NCBI GenBank assembly: GCA_938014245.1
Contig: CALLSD010000048.1
Coordinates: 124,001-188,000 of the forward strand
DNA length: 64,000 nucleotides
Direction of reading: 5' to 3'
Source of the DNA: an uncultured Actinomyces sp.
Lineage (GTDB): Bacteria; Actinomycetota; Actinomycetes; Actinomycetales; Actinomycetaceae
The translations under genes were made by a program, and so were the position numbers. Of the stretch, positions 44,762 to 53,582 are shown in pieces. Every line of letters starts with the position of its first letter. The first letter of the stretch is position 1. Below the pieces are notes generated by a model. It was not told the DNA's origin and ran no database searches. It saw only the letters and a list, made by a program, of their open reading frames with translations.

Positions 44762-45490
44762 GTGCAAGCAGTTGACATGGCATCGGTCGATAGTCGAGTT
44801 TCCCGCGAAAATACGGTAACGCAGGACTACCTCAAAGCAATTTGGGGCGCTGAAGAAAACGGTGACGAAGGAATCACAATTCGTGCACTTGCTTCGCGTG
44901 TCGGAGTCGCGGTTTCGACTGCCTCGGAAAAGGTCAAAAGGCTCGCAGCTGAGGGGCTTGCCTTTCACGAACCCTATGGGAAAGTAACTTTGACTGGAGA
45001 AGGCCGTCGGCGAGCTCTTGAAGTTGTGCGTCGTCATCGCCTTCTTGAAACTTATCTGCACGATGCTTTGGGCTTCGATTGGGATGAAGTCCACGAGGAA
45101 GCCGAAATTCTTGAGCATGCGGTTTCCGACCGTCTTCTGAACCGGATTGATGAACAACTGGGATACCCAAGGCGCGATCCTCACGGAGATCCGATTCCTT
45201 CAACTGATGGGCAAGTGCGCATTCTTTCGCTTACTCCCTTGCGTGACATTCCACTTCATCGTCGTATGCGAATAGCTCGTTTTAGCGATAGTGATGCACG
45301 TGCTCTTCGCTCCCTCGAATCTAAAGGACTAGGGCTTGACGCCGTCGTGGCGATCAGTGAACGAATGGATGCTCAAACGATGAAAGTCATCGTTCAGGCA
45401 GAAGAAAAAGAACGACTCCTTGAGCTTAACGCCCAAGAAGTCGCCCTTGTGTTCGTCACGAGCGTGGAGGAACAGGAAGCAAATTACTGA
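44762..45490 (+). CDS. DtxR/MntR-family metal-dependent transcriptional regulator
   Basis: 242 residues. The N-terminal winged helix (TVTQDYLKAIWGAEENGDEGITIRALASRVGVAVSTASEKVKRLAAEGL spans residues 18-66) is followed by the dimerisation and metal-binding domain (RRHRLLETYLHDALGFDWDEVHEEAEILEHAVSDRLLNRID) and an SH3/FeoA-like C-terminus. The HEEAE and EHAVSD segments hold typical metal ligands. It would repress iron or manganese uptake genes. ATG 44777 is an alternative start. The last seven bases overlap the convergent HIT gene. Confidence 0.88.
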   Translation: MQAVDMASVDSRVSRENTVTQDYLKAIWGAEENGDEGITIRALASRVGVAVSTASEKVKRLAAEGLAFHEPYGKVTLTGEGRRRALEVVRRHRLLETYLHDALGFDWDEVHEEAEILEHAVSDRLLNRIDEQLGYPRRDPHGDPIPSTDGQVRILSLTPLRDIPLHRRMRIARFSDSDARALRSLESKGLGLDAVVAISERMDAQTMKVIVQAEEKERLLELNAQEVALVFVTSVEEQEANY

Positions 45491-45924
45491 AGTGAGGCCA
45501 TCTGGGGCGGAACTTTGGCGCCGTAACCCAAAGCAACCACGGCCTCGCGAAGCTTTTCAATCGCAGCGTCGAGTTCTTCGGAGCTTGCAGGGGCTGCATT
45601 GCTCAAAAGGACGTCGCTCTCGGTGCGCAGAGGAATGACGTGCAGGTGCGTATGAGGAACCTCAAAACCGGCGATGACAAGTCCGGATCGCTCGACACCA
45701 AAGGCACGCTCTTGTGCTCGGCCGATGATCTGCGCGACTTCCATCAAGTGGGTGCATTCCTGTGGATCCAATTGTGTCCATGAGGGAATAGGATCTCGCG
45801 GGACGACGAGGACGTGACCGGGGCTTGTCGGCTCGATGGTTGCGAAAGCAACGCAGGAATCGTCCGCCCAGACGAAACGCCCAGAGAACTCACCTGAAAT
45901 AATTTTTTCAAAAACGGTACTCAT
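45484..45924 (-). CDS. HIT-family nucleotide-binding protein
   Basis: 146 residues from the ATG at 45924. The histidine triad HTHLHVIPL lies near residue 100; the N-terminal FEKIISGEFSGRFVWADD matches the Hint/HINT branch, and EPTSPGHVLVVPRDPIPS is typical. Such enzymes hydrolyse aminoacyl- or phosphoramidate-linked AMP. There is no ribosome site, and GACAAT ends six bases before the ATG. The stop overlaps the end of the DtxR-like gene by seven bases, on the opposite strand. Confidence 0.9.
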   Translation of the reverse strand: MSTVFEKIISGEFSGRFVWADDSCVAFATIEPTSPGHVLVVPRDPIPSWTQLDPQECTHLMEVAQIIGRAQERAFGVERSGLVIAGFEVPHTHLHVIPLRTESDVLLSNAAPASSEELDAAIEKLREAVVALGYGAKVPPQMASLQ

Positions 45925-46057
45925 ATCTCTATTGTCGAACGCCGCGAGGGTTTTGCCTAGTGGGAATAAACAGGCAAATTTGCGCCAATGCACTACCCTA
46001 GATACGGCATAGAACAAGCCTGAAGACACTGTGTTTTCAGGGTAGATGGAGGCAAGG

Positions 46058-48994
46058 ATGAGCGAGATCTCAACAGGGGAGCCCGATTTCCGTTACACGG
46101 CGCAATTGGCCGGAGAGATCGAAAACAAGTGGCAGGACCTATGGGACGAACGTGGGACCTTCTACGCGGATAACCCCGAGGGAGATCTTGCAGGTGATCT
46201 AGCCAAGCGTCAGCCTTTCTTCCTCCTTGACATGTTCCCGTACCCTTCGGGAAAGGGCCTGCATGTCGGCCACCCGCTGGGATACATCGCAACTGACACT
46301 GTTGCGCGTTTCCACCGCATGCAAGGTGAGAACGTTCTGTACACCATGGGCTACGACGCCTTCGGTCTTCCTGCAGAACAGTACGCTGTTCAGACCGGCC
46401 AACACCCGCGCGTGACAACCGAAGAGAACATCGCGAACATGCGTCGTCAGCTGCGCCGTCTGGGGCTTTCGCACGACCGTCGCCGTTCCTTCGCAACGAC
46501 CGATGTCGACTATGTGCACTGGACCCAGTGGATTTTCCTTCAGGTGTTCAACTCATGGTTTGATCCGCAGGCACCGCGTCGCGATGGACGAGGCTTGGGT
46601 GCCGCGCGTCCGATCAGCGAATTGATCGCACAGTTTGCTTCTGGAGCGCGTGAGCTTCCCTCCGAGATCGCGCAGGGACGTACGTGGGATGAATTGAATT
46701 CGCGTGAGCGCGCGCAGATCATCGATTCCTACCGCCTCGCCTATATCTCCGAGGCGCCCGTGAACTGGTGCCCGGGTCTGGGAACCGTTTTGGCCAACGA
46801 AGAAGTGACGGCGGATGGTCGTTCCGAGCGTGGTAACTACCCGGTTTTCAAGCGCAGCCTGCGTCAGTGGATGATGCGTATTACCGCCTACGGTGATCGC
46901 CTCGCTGAAGACCTCGACACCATTAACTGGCCTGAAAAGGTGCGCACCATGCAGCGCAACTGGATTGGCCGCTCCAACGGCGCGGAAGTTGACTTCATTG
47001 CAGTCGGCGAAGGCGTCAGTGATCGTGGTTTCACGGTCTACACGACTCGTCCCGACACTCTCTTTGGCGCAACCTTCGTCGTCTGGTCGCCCGAGCACCC
47101 ACTCCTCGGTGGCACCACCCCGGGTTCGGCCTCGGACCAAGCAGCGCTGGATATCCCCGCGAGCTGGCCCGAAGGTACCCGCGAGGCCTGGCGTGGTGGC
47201 TATGCAACGCCTGCCGAGGCCGTGGCGGCCTACCGTGCACAAGCTGGGGCAAAGACTCCTGAGCAACGCGCAGAAGATGCGGGGGAGAAGACGGGTGTCT
47301 TCACGGGCCTGTGGGCAATTAACCCTGTCAATGGCCGTCGCATTCCTGTGTTCATTGCTGATTATGTCCTCATGGATTACGGCACCGGCGCGATCATGGC
47401 AGTTCCTGCACACGATGATCGTGACTGGGAATTCGCTCAGCGTTTTGATCTGGATATCATTCGCACTATCGGTGATGCTCAAGATCCGACCGCTCATGAC
47501 CTGAGCCAGGGCGCCTACACCGGTGATGGCGTTGCAGTTGACTCCGCGAACGAAGAGATTAGCCTCAATGGTCTGGATAAGGACGCGGCAAAGGCGGCAA
47601 TGACCCAGTGGCTCGAAGAAAAGGGCTTGGGGCGCGCTGCTGTTACCTACCGTCTGCGTGACTGGCTTTTCAGTCGTCAGCGTTACTGGGGAGAGCCTTT
47701 CCCGATCGTTTGGGACGAAGATGGGGTGGCTCATGCTCTCCCCGAAGAGATGCTTCCTGTTGAGCTTCCCGAGATTAGCGACTATTCGCCTCGTACCTTC
47801 GATCCTGATGATGCGGATACGGAACCGGAAGCGCCGCTGGGACGCGCACAGGAATGGGTGAACGTCACCCTGGACCTGGGGGACGGCCCGAAGAAGTATC
47901 GCCGTGAAACCAACACCATGCCTCAGTGGGCCGGTTCGTGCTGGTACGAGATGCGTTACACCGACCCGACGAACTCCACTGCTTTTGCCTCGCAAGAGAA
48001 CCTGTCCTACTGGATGGGGCCGCGCGAGGGCAAGATCAGCGGTGGCACCGACCTGTACATCGGCGGTGTTGAGCACGCAGTTCTTCACCTGCTCTACGCA
48101 CGCTTCTGGCAGAAGGTTCTCTTTGACCTGGGATTCGTTCCCGACGCTGAGCCCTACCACACCCTGTTCAACCAGGGCTACGTCCAGGCCTATGCCTACA
48201 CGGATGCTCGCGGACAGTACGTTCCCGCGGACGAAGTTGAAGGCGACGAATCCACGGGATTCACGTGGAAGGGCGAACCCGTTAACCGTGAATACGGAAA
48301 GATGGGTAAGTCACTGAAGAACATCGTGACCCCTGATGAAATGTATGACGCCTACGGCGCCGACGTTTTCCGCGTGTATGAGATGAGCATGGGACCGCTG
48401 GACGTCTCACGTCCGTGGGAAACCCGCGCAGTTGTTGGCTCTCAGCGTTTCCTGCAGCGTCTGTGGCGAAATGTCTTGGACGAGACCACTGGTGAGGTGA
48501 CCGTCAGCGATGATCCAATGGATGCAAAGACCGCGCGCCTTTTGGCGCGCACCATTGCGGAAGTGACCGTCGAGTACGAGAACCTGCGCATCAACACTGC
48601 GATTGCAAAGCTCATCGTTCTCAACAATCACCTGACGTCTTTCGATCGCGTACCGCGCGTTGCAGTTGAGGCCCTCATTTTGATGCTCTCACCGGTTGCT
48701 CCGCACATCTGTGAGGAACTGTGGTCGAAGCTCGGACACGCAGATTCTCTTGCACGTGTTCCCTTCCCGGTCGTGGAAGACGAATCCTTGCTCGAGGACG
48801 ATACCGTCACAGCGATTGTCCAGGCCAATGGCAAGCTGCGTGCAAAGATCGAGGTTCCGGTCTCGATCTCTGAAGAGGATCTTCGTGCACTGGCTCTTGA
48901 GCAGGGTCCGATCGTCAAGCTCCTCGAAGGCCGCGAGCCTCTCAGGGTGATTGTGCGTGCCCCGCAATTGGTCAACATCGTTCTTCCGAAGTAA
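46058..48994 (+). CDS. leuS: Leucyl-tRNA synthetase
   Basis: 978 residues, long for LeuRS but usual in actinobacteria because of insertions. The HIGH box is HVGH in PYPSGKGLHVGHPLGY, and KMSKS is KMGKS in GKMGKSLKN. An insertion of about 45 residues (PQAPRRDGRGLGAARPISEL onward) follows WTQWIFLQVFNSWFD. The CP1 editing domain includes TTRPDTLFGATF and the aspartate in GAIMAVPAHDDRDWEF. It charges tRNA-Leu; the window has one such tRNA. ATG 46058 has GGAGG six bases upstream; ATG 46046 does not. Confidence 0.97.
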   Translation: MSEISTGEPDFRYTAQLAGEIENKWQDLWDERGTFYADNPEGDLAGDLAKRQPFFLLDMFPYPSGKGLHVGHPLGYIATDTVARFHRMQGENVLYTMGYDAFGLPAEQYAVQTGQHPRVTTEENIANMRRQLRRLGLSHDRRRSFATTDVDYVHWTQWIFLQVFNSWFDPQAPRRDGRGLGAARPISELIAQFASGARELPSEIAQGRTWDELNSRERAQIIDSYRLAYISEAPVNWCPGLGTVLANEEVTADGRSERGNYPVFKRSLRQWMMRITAYGDRLAEDLDTINWPEKVRTMQRNWIGRSNGAEVDFIAVGEGVSDRGFTVYTTRPDTLFGATFVVWSPEHPLLGGTTPGSASDQAALDIPASWPEGTREAWRGGYATPAEAVAAYRAQAGAKTPEQRAEDAGEKTGVFTGLWAINPVNGRRIPVFIADYVLMDYGTGAIMAVPAHDDRDWEFAQRFDLDIIRTIGDAQDPTAHDLSQGAYTGDGVAVDSANEEISLNGLDKDAAKAAMTQWLEEKGLGRAAVTYRLRDWLFSRQRYWGEPFPIVWDEDGVAHALPEEMLPVELPEISDYSPRTFDPDDADTEPEAPLGRAQEWVNVTLDLGDGPKKYRRETNTMPQWAGSCWYEMRYTDPTNSTAFASQENLSYWMGPREGKISGGTDLYIGGVEHAVLHLLYARFWQKVLFDLGFVPDAEPYHTLFNQGYVQAYAYTDARGQYVPADEVEGDESTGFTWKGEPVNREYGKMGKSLKNIVTPDEMYDAYGADVFRVYEMSMGPLDVSRPWETRAVVGSQRFLQRLWRNVLDETTGEVTVSDDPMDAKTARLLARTIAEVTVEYENLRINTAIAKLIVLNNHLTSFDRVPRVAVEALILMLSPVAPHICEELWSKLGHADSLARVPFPVVEDESLLEDDTVTAIVQANGKLRAKIEVPVSISEEDLRALALEQGPIVKLLEGREPLRVIVRAPQLVNIVLPK

Positions 48995-48996
48995 CC

Positions 48997-50127
48997 ATGC
49001 CTGAAGGAGATGCGATCCACCGGATCGCTCACACTTTTTCATCTCTTTTCGAAGGCGCTCAGGTGCAGGCGTCCTCCCCTCAGGGGAGGTTCGCCTCGTC
49101 TGCGCAGCTCATTGATGGCCACGTTGTGGTTGCGGTGCGAGCAGTGGGCAAGCATATGTTCGTTGCATTCGCTGCTCCCGGCCTCGCCACTTCCGTGATT
49201 GAGCAGGCCCGAGAAAATGAAGCTGAATACGCTGCTCGTTTGAACAGCGCCGAGGCCGTGGCTGCTCTTCCTTTTACCGGTAGTTCGCCGGTGTGGGGAG
49301 GCAGTGCGTTCCCCAGTGAAGAATCCCTTCAGTGGCTCCATATTCATTTGGGGTTGTATGGCTCTTGGCGCTTTGACGCTGACGAGCGAACACAGGATGT
49401 TCCAGCCTCAATTGGCGCTCCCCGGACGAATTGGGTTGCAACGAAGGGACACCGTCATGCTGCCCTCAAGTGGGCAAGTTACTCGGAAGATAGCCTGTAT
49501 ATCGAGGACAATCTTGCTGCCGGCGAGGCCCAGGACCCAGCAGGGCAATGGCAGGCACCTGAACCTGTGGGGCAGGTTCGTCTGCGTATCCTCTCCGAAG
49601 TGGCCGTTGCAGATGTGACGGGACCAAATCGCTGCGAGCTGATTTCCGACGAGCAACGTCTGGTTACTGAATCAAAACTCGGTTGCGATCCTTTGCAACC
49701 CGGGGCATCACAGGACCCTGCAATGCGCAAACGTTTCATTGAGCTGGTTCGCGCGCGTAAACGTCCTGTTGGTGAATTAATCATGGATCAGTCCATTGCA
49801 GCAGGGGTGGGAAATATCTATCGCGCTGAGGCTCTTTTCCTCGCCGGGATTTCTCCGATGCGCGCAGGAAACCGGCTCTCAAAGGCTCGCGTTGGCCAGC
49901 TGTGGGACATCATCTGTGAACTGATGACTCGTGGATTGGAAATCGGACGGATCGACACTATCCGTCCCGAAGATCAACCTGATCCGATTCCTGAAGGGGA
50001 CGAAGAACTTGGGCGATGGTACATCTACCATCGCAGCGGTCGTCCCTGTATTAAATGCGGGACCATGATCAGTGAGAAGCTCATGCAAAACCGCAGGCTG
50101 TTCTGGTGCTCAAATTGCCAGAACTAG
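48997..50127 (+). CDS. Fpg/Nei-family DNA glycosylase (Nei-like, with zinc finger)
   Basis: 376 residues, longer than the usual 260-290. Pro2 and Glu3 (MPEGDAIHR) form the catalytic N-terminus; it matches Nei1/Nei2-type MPEGD. The helix-two-turn-helix AAGVGNIYRAEALFLAGISP binds DNA, and a C-terminal zinc finger CIKCG-x16-CSNCQ is intact. The extra length is in the N-terminal domain (about residues 65-90 and 120-190). It excises oxidised bases and nicks the strand. It starts two bases after leuS. Confidence 0.92.
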   Translation: MPEGDAIHRIAHTFSSLFEGAQVQASSPQGRFASSAQLIDGHVVVAVRAVGKHMFVAFAAPGLATSVIEQARENEAEYAARLNSAEAVAALPFTGSSPVWGGSAFPSEESLQWLHIHLGLYGSWRFDADERTQDVPASIGAPRTNWVATKGHRHAALKWASYSEDSLYIEDNLAAGEAQDPAGQWQAPEPVGQVRLRILSEVAVADVTGPNRCELISDEQRLVTESKLGCDPLQPGASQDPAMRKRFIELVRARKRPVGELIMDQSIAAGVGNIYRAEALFLAGISPMRAGNRLSKARVGQLWDIICELMTRGLEIGRIDTIRPEDQPDPIPEGDEELGRWYIYHRSGRPCIKCGTMISEKLMQNRRLFWCSNCQN

Positions 50128-50154
50128 GACAGAATCGTCAGTGAATCTGGGGTC

Positions 50155-50655
50155 TTAAGCCTGTTCGTAGTTTTCGCTCTCCTGGAAGATGTCGTAAACG
50201 TGTGGCAGATGCGCATTTGCCTCATCGATGCGGACGATCAGGGATGAAGCTCCCCAGTCTTGGCATCGGCGTGCACATTCTGCGACCAAAGCCGTTGCAA
50301 TACCGCGCCGGCGGAATTTCGGGTGGACCATCAAGTCGATGACCTGTGGGAGACCGCTGGGTTCTTCTACAGGGGGATCAACGACGACGATGATTGCTGC
50401 GACGAGGTCTCCATCGACCCACGCGCCCAGAAAAGATCCTTCCAACGGGGTGCCGAAAACCCCTTCGAAACACAGGCGCATTTCATCCGTTGCTTCAGCC
50501 TGTGCCTCCAGAGTTTGGCGTTCTCCGTAGGCTGCGAGCGAGAGCTGTGCAAGCTCGGGGATATCGAATCGTGTGAGCACACCGATTTCACACTCTGCTG
50601 CACCGTGAAGGCGCGTCAGTGCGTCAATCTGTGCTTGTAGAGAATGTTTATCCAT
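50155..50655 (-). CDS. GNAT-family N-acetyltransferase
   Basis: 166 residues from ATG 50655. The acetyl-CoA site motif A is VIDLMVHPKFRRRGIATALV; strand 4 (GDLVAAIIVVVDPP) comes before it. A longer reading to 50682 lacks a ribosome site. CATATT eight bases before the ATG could be a -10 box of a nearly leaderless transcript. The substrate cannot be predicted. It converges with the Nei-like gene, and no operon partner is close. Confidence 0.82.
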   Translation of the reverse strand: MDKHSLQAQIDALTRLHGAAECEIGVLTRFDIPELAQLSLAAYGERQTLEAQAEATDEMRLCFEGVFGTPLEGSFLGAWVDGDLVAAIIVVVDPPVEEPSGLPQVIDLMVHPKFRRRGIATALVAECARRCQDWGASSLIVRIDEANAHLPHVYDIFQESENYEQA

Positions 50656-50764
50656 AAGGACAGAATATGTGATCTGTTGCACGCGCGAGGTTCTATGGGA
50701 AGTTGTGCGCCTAAGGAGTCCTTAAGTTGGGAATATGTTCGAGGGCTTGACAAAACCTGCAGTG

Positions 50765-51382
50765 CTAGATGTACCAGGTCGGGTCTTCTTCCCAGCAGTT
50801 CGGATCGATGATGAGATCGCAGTCTTCTTCCACCATGCGAGTCTCAGGCTTTTGGCGTAATTGTGCCGGAACGCCAATTGCAACAGCATCCTCGGGAACA
50901 TCTTTAGTGACAACCGCGTTTGCGCCGACCTTTGCTCCATCGCCGATGGTGATCGGTCCAAGAACCTTCGCTCCCGCACCGATCATCACGTGATTTCCGA
51001 CAGTTGGATGGCGTTTGCCCTGAGTCATCGCAACGCCGCCGAGGGTGACACCGTGGAAAATAACAACGTCTTCACCTACCTCAGCGGTTTGGCCGATAAC
51101 GACTCCCGTCGCATGATCAATAAATACGCGGCGACCGATTTTCGCCTCGGGATGGATATCAACACCCGTCGCCATGCGTGCAAGGGAAGAGAGTACACGC
51201 GCAGGAGTACGCAGATGGCGGTGCGCCCACATCGCATGGGTTACGCGGTGCGTCCACAGTGCATGAACGCCGGGATAGGCAAGTGCGACCTCGAGGGTAG
51301 AACGTGCTGCCGGGTCGCGGCGTTTAGCCGTGCGGAGATCTTCTGCAAGAAGTTCGATTACCTTGCGGGGAGACGAGGCCAT
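50765..51382 (-). CDS. cysE: Serine O-acetyltransferase
   Basis: 205 residues from ATG 51382; the reading is open further upstream but without conservation. The N-terminal helical domain (LAEDLRTAKRRDPAARSTLEV) is followed by the left-handed beta-helix (GVDIHPEAKIGRRVFIDHATGVVIGQTA, split by turns) with the catalytic His in FIDHATG and the loop GVTLGGVAMTQGKRHPTVG. It makes O-acetylserine, the substrate of the CysK product upstream. The gene is the last of the cysK-cysE pair. Confidence 0.95.
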   Translation of the reverse strand: MASSPRKVIELLAEDLRTAKRRDPAARSTLEVALAYPGVHALWTHRVTHAMWAHRHLRTPARVLSSLARMATGVDIHPEAKIGRRVFIDHATGVVIGQTAEVGEDVVIFHGVTLGGVAMTQGKRHPTVGNHVMIGAGAKVLGPITIGDGAKVGANAVVTKDVPEDAVAIGVPAQLRQKPETRMVEEDCDLIIDPNCWEEDPTWYI

Positions 51383-51464
51383 GGTCAGTCTTTCGTGAAT
51401 GCGATCTGCACGTATCGTGCTGGTTTCTAGCCTAGCGAGCTGTGTGGAGGATTGGCAGAAAATT

Positions 51465-51495
51465 GAGTGGGTGGGGAATAAGCCCCCACCCACTC
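51465..51495 (-). terminator. Hairpin between cysK and cysE
   Basis: GAGTGGGTGGGG (51465-51476) pairs perfectly with CCCCACCCACTC (51484-51495) around a short loop. On the minus strand it follows cysK directly and runs into AATTTTC, so it may limit reading into cysE. Confidence 0.6.
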
Positions 51496-51505
51496 ATGAG
51501 TGTTC

Positions 51506-52438
51506 TCAGTCGCGCAGATTTTCGAAGAGCGCGGTGGAGAGGTAGCGCTCGCCCGTATCCGGCAGAATCACGACGATACGCTTCCCCTCGTTTTCAGGAC
51601 GCTGAGCAACCTGAATTGCTGCGGCCAGAGCAGCGCCGGAGGAAATACCGACGAGGAGTCCTTCTTCTGCTGCTGCACGGCGAGAAGTCTCAAGAGCCAC
51701 AGGGGTCTCAATATCGATCACTTCATCGACCACGCTGGGATCGTAGATCTTTGCGACGAAGTTGGGGCCAAGTCCCTGGATTCCGTGAGGTGCAGCCTGT
51801 CCACCGGTCAGAAGAGGAGACTCGGCGGGCTGAACAGCGATCACCTTTACTCCCGGCTTCAGTTCCTTGAGCACCGAACCTACGCCAGAAACAGTGCCGC
51901 CTGTGCCGACACCGGCAATAAAGATATCGATGTTCTCGTCAGTATCGCGAAGGATTTCTTCGGCGGTCGTACGACGGTGGACAGCAGGATTGGCAGGGTT
52001 CGTGAATTGCGATGCGATGATTGAACCGGGACGAGAGTCGCGGATCCGTTCGGCTTCCTCAACCGCTGCGGTGACGCCACCCTTGGGGTCGGTTAGGACC
52101 AGTTCTGCCCCGAAAGCGCGAATTAGAATGCGACGCTCAACGCTCATAGAAGATGGCATGACGATCACGACTTTGTATCCGCGAGCAGCGCCAACCATTG
52201 CCAAAGCCACACCGGTGTTGCCGGAAGTTGCCTCGATAATGGTGCCTCCGGGCTTGAGCTGTCCCGAAGCCTCGGCGGCATCAACGATTGAGCGCGCGAT
52301 ACGGTCCTTAACGGAAGAAGCGGGATTGAAGGCCTCGACCTTTGCAACGATCTCTGCACCGCCCTTGTTCAAGCGGTTAATGCGCACCAGGGGGGTGCCG
52401 CCGATGAGATCGGTAACGTCAGTTGCGATGTTCGTCAT
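51506..52438 (-). CDS. cysK: Cysteine synthase A (O-acetylserine sulfhydrylase)
   Basis: 310 residues. The PLP lysine is in PASSVKDRIARS (near residue 42), and the substrate loop EATSGNTGVALAM and the phosphate loop GVGTGGTVSG are intact. It makes cysteine from O-acetylserine and sulfide. GAGGAG lies six bases before the ATG. The upstream gap to YigZ contains an inverted repeat, and cysE lies 123 bases downstream. Confidence 0.96.
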   Translation of the reverse strand: MTNIATDVTDLIGGTPLVRINRLNKGGAEIVAKVEAFNPASSVKDRIARSIVDAAEASGQLKPGGTIIEATSGNTGVALAMVGAARGYKVVIVMPSSMSVERRILIRAFGAELVLTDPKGGVTAAVEEAERIRDSRPGSIIASQFTNPANPAVHRRTTAEEILRDTDENIDIFIAGVGTGGTVSGVGSVLKELKPGVKVIAVQPAESPLLTGGQAAPHGIQGLGPNFVAKIYDPSVVDEVIDIETPVALETSRRAAAEEGLLVGISSGAALAAAIQVAQRPENEGKRIVVILPDTGERYLSTALFENLRD

Positions 52439-52456
52439 GATTTCTCCTCAGATGGC

Positions 52457-52473
52457 TGTGAGCCTTACTCACA
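52457..52473. promoter_or_regulatory. Inverted repeat upstream of cysK
   Basis: TGTGAG and CTCACA (52457-52462 and 52468-52473) form a perfect 6-bp inverted repeat with a 5-base spacer, 19-35 bases before the cysK start. It resembles a CRP/GlxR-type site with one extra spacer base. A TAGAGT on the minus strand just upstream could be the -10. Confidence 0.35.
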
Positions 52474-52496
52474 CCGCAACTCTAAAACCGACCGAG

Positions 52497-53138
52497 TTAT
52501 TCCTCGATTTCTATGTAACGTTGTCCCAATTCACGGAAGGAATACTTCCCAGAGCTGAGATTGGCCAGGAGCGCAGTGGCGGATTCGAGCTGATCAGGAG
52601 ACATTGCTAAGCGGATCAGGACGTTCTGGCTCCATTCGGTGGCCAGTACCTGTGCTCCCATGCGACGCAGTTCGGCCTCGATTCGTCCTGCGTCGATGGG
52701 GTCAAGTTCCGTTTCCACAACCGTGAGAGCCTCCAGGCGGGCAAAGGAAGCCAGCGCGAGGGCTTCGCTGGTCGCGCTTGAGTAAGCCCGCACGAGGCCG
52801 CCTGCGCCCAAGAGAATTCCACCGAAATAGCGCGTGACGACGACCGTCACATTCCAGAGCTCATTGCGCTTGAGCACATCGAGCATCGGTGTTCCAGCGG
52901 TACCAGAGGGTTCTCCATCGTCAGAAGAGTGCTGAGACGGGGATTGCCCTTCTTCCGCAATCATCCATGCCGAGCAATTGTGGCGAGCCTGGGGATGTTC
53001 TTCTTTGACGGAATTGATGAAGGCTCGCGCTTCCTCGGGCGAATCTGTTCGTGCAATCGCAGCAATGAAACGTGATCGTTTGATCTCGATCTCGTGACTC
53101 AGACGTGTTCCTGAGCGAAGGACTCGAAGTGATGACAT
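52497..53138 (-). CDS. YigZ/IMPACT-family protein
   Basis: 213 residues from ATG 53138. The N-terminal UPF0029 domain has the signature GEPSGTAGTPMLDVLKRNELWNVTVVVTRYFGG, spread over residues 87-119, with HNCSAW before it. The C-terminal DUF1949 domain is about 65 residues. The family may touch translation or folding; no enzymatic activity is established. It points away from rpmF, and cysK follows 58 bases later on the same strand. GACAAT nine bases before the ATG could be a -10 box. Confidence 0.9.
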   Translation of the reverse strand: MSSLRVLRSGTRLSHEIEIKRSRFIAAIARTDSPEEARAFINSVKEEHPQARHNCSAWMIAEEGQSPSQHSSDDGEPSGTAGTPMLDVLKRNELWNVTVVVTRYFGGILLGAGGLVRAYSSATSEALALASFARLEALTVVETELDPIDAGRIEAELRRMGAQVLATEWSQNVLIRLAMSPDQLESATALLANLSSGKYSFRELGQRYIEIEE

Positions 53139-53341
53139 GGTGGTCTCATTGTCGCATGGCGGGGGAGTTTGGCTCGAATGAGACGAGCTTCGCACGAATA
53201 TTTCCTTTGGAATATGCGTACTTTTGGCCCGTCGTGCTACAGTGGTCAGGTTGTCGAAAGTCGTATTCGTATGACTGTGCACCCAAAGGGGTGTTTTTCG
53301 ACGCGGTAAAACGTCAGAACTAGAAGAGGAGCGGTAGGGTC

Positions 53342-53512
53342 ATGGCAGTTCCCAAGCGCAAGATGTCCCGAGCAAACACCCGCACTCGCCGGTCCGCATG
53401 GAAGGCCGATCTCACTGAGCTGAACACCATCAAGGTGGGCGGCCGTGAGGTGCGTGTTCCCCGTCGTCTGGCGAAGGCGTACAAGAACGGCCTGCTGGAC
53501 GTCGAGGACTGA
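53342..53512 (+). CDS. rpmF: 50S ribosomal protein L32 (zinc-free form)
   Basis: 56 residues, MAVPKRKMSRANTRTRRSAW at the N-terminus and a basic end KAYKNGLLDVED. It has no cysteines, so it is the C- form that does not bind zinc, whereas rpmE here keeps its zinc cysteines. GAGGAGCGGTAGGG precedes the ATG. A perfect 17-bp terminator follows 20 bases after the stop. Confidence 0.95.
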   Translation: MAVPKRKMSRANTRTRRSAWKADLTELNTIKVGGREVRVPRRLAKAYKNGLLDVED

Positions 53513-53531
53513 TTCCTCCGTTCGCAAGTTT

Positions 53532-53569
53532 TTGTGGGGCCCGGTACCGATTGGTACCGGGCCCCACAA
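53532..53569. terminator. Bidirectional terminator between rpmF and the antiporter
   Basis: TTGTGGGGCCCGGTACC (53532-53548) pairs perfectly with GGTACCGGGCCCCACAA (53553-53569) around GATT. The two genes converge on it. Confidence 0.85.
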
Positions 53570-53582
53570 CTATTTCTACGTC

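Noticed and set aside
46553..48160. 535-codon reading on the minus strand opposite leuS
   Set aside because: It is a shadow of leuS without any family resemblance.
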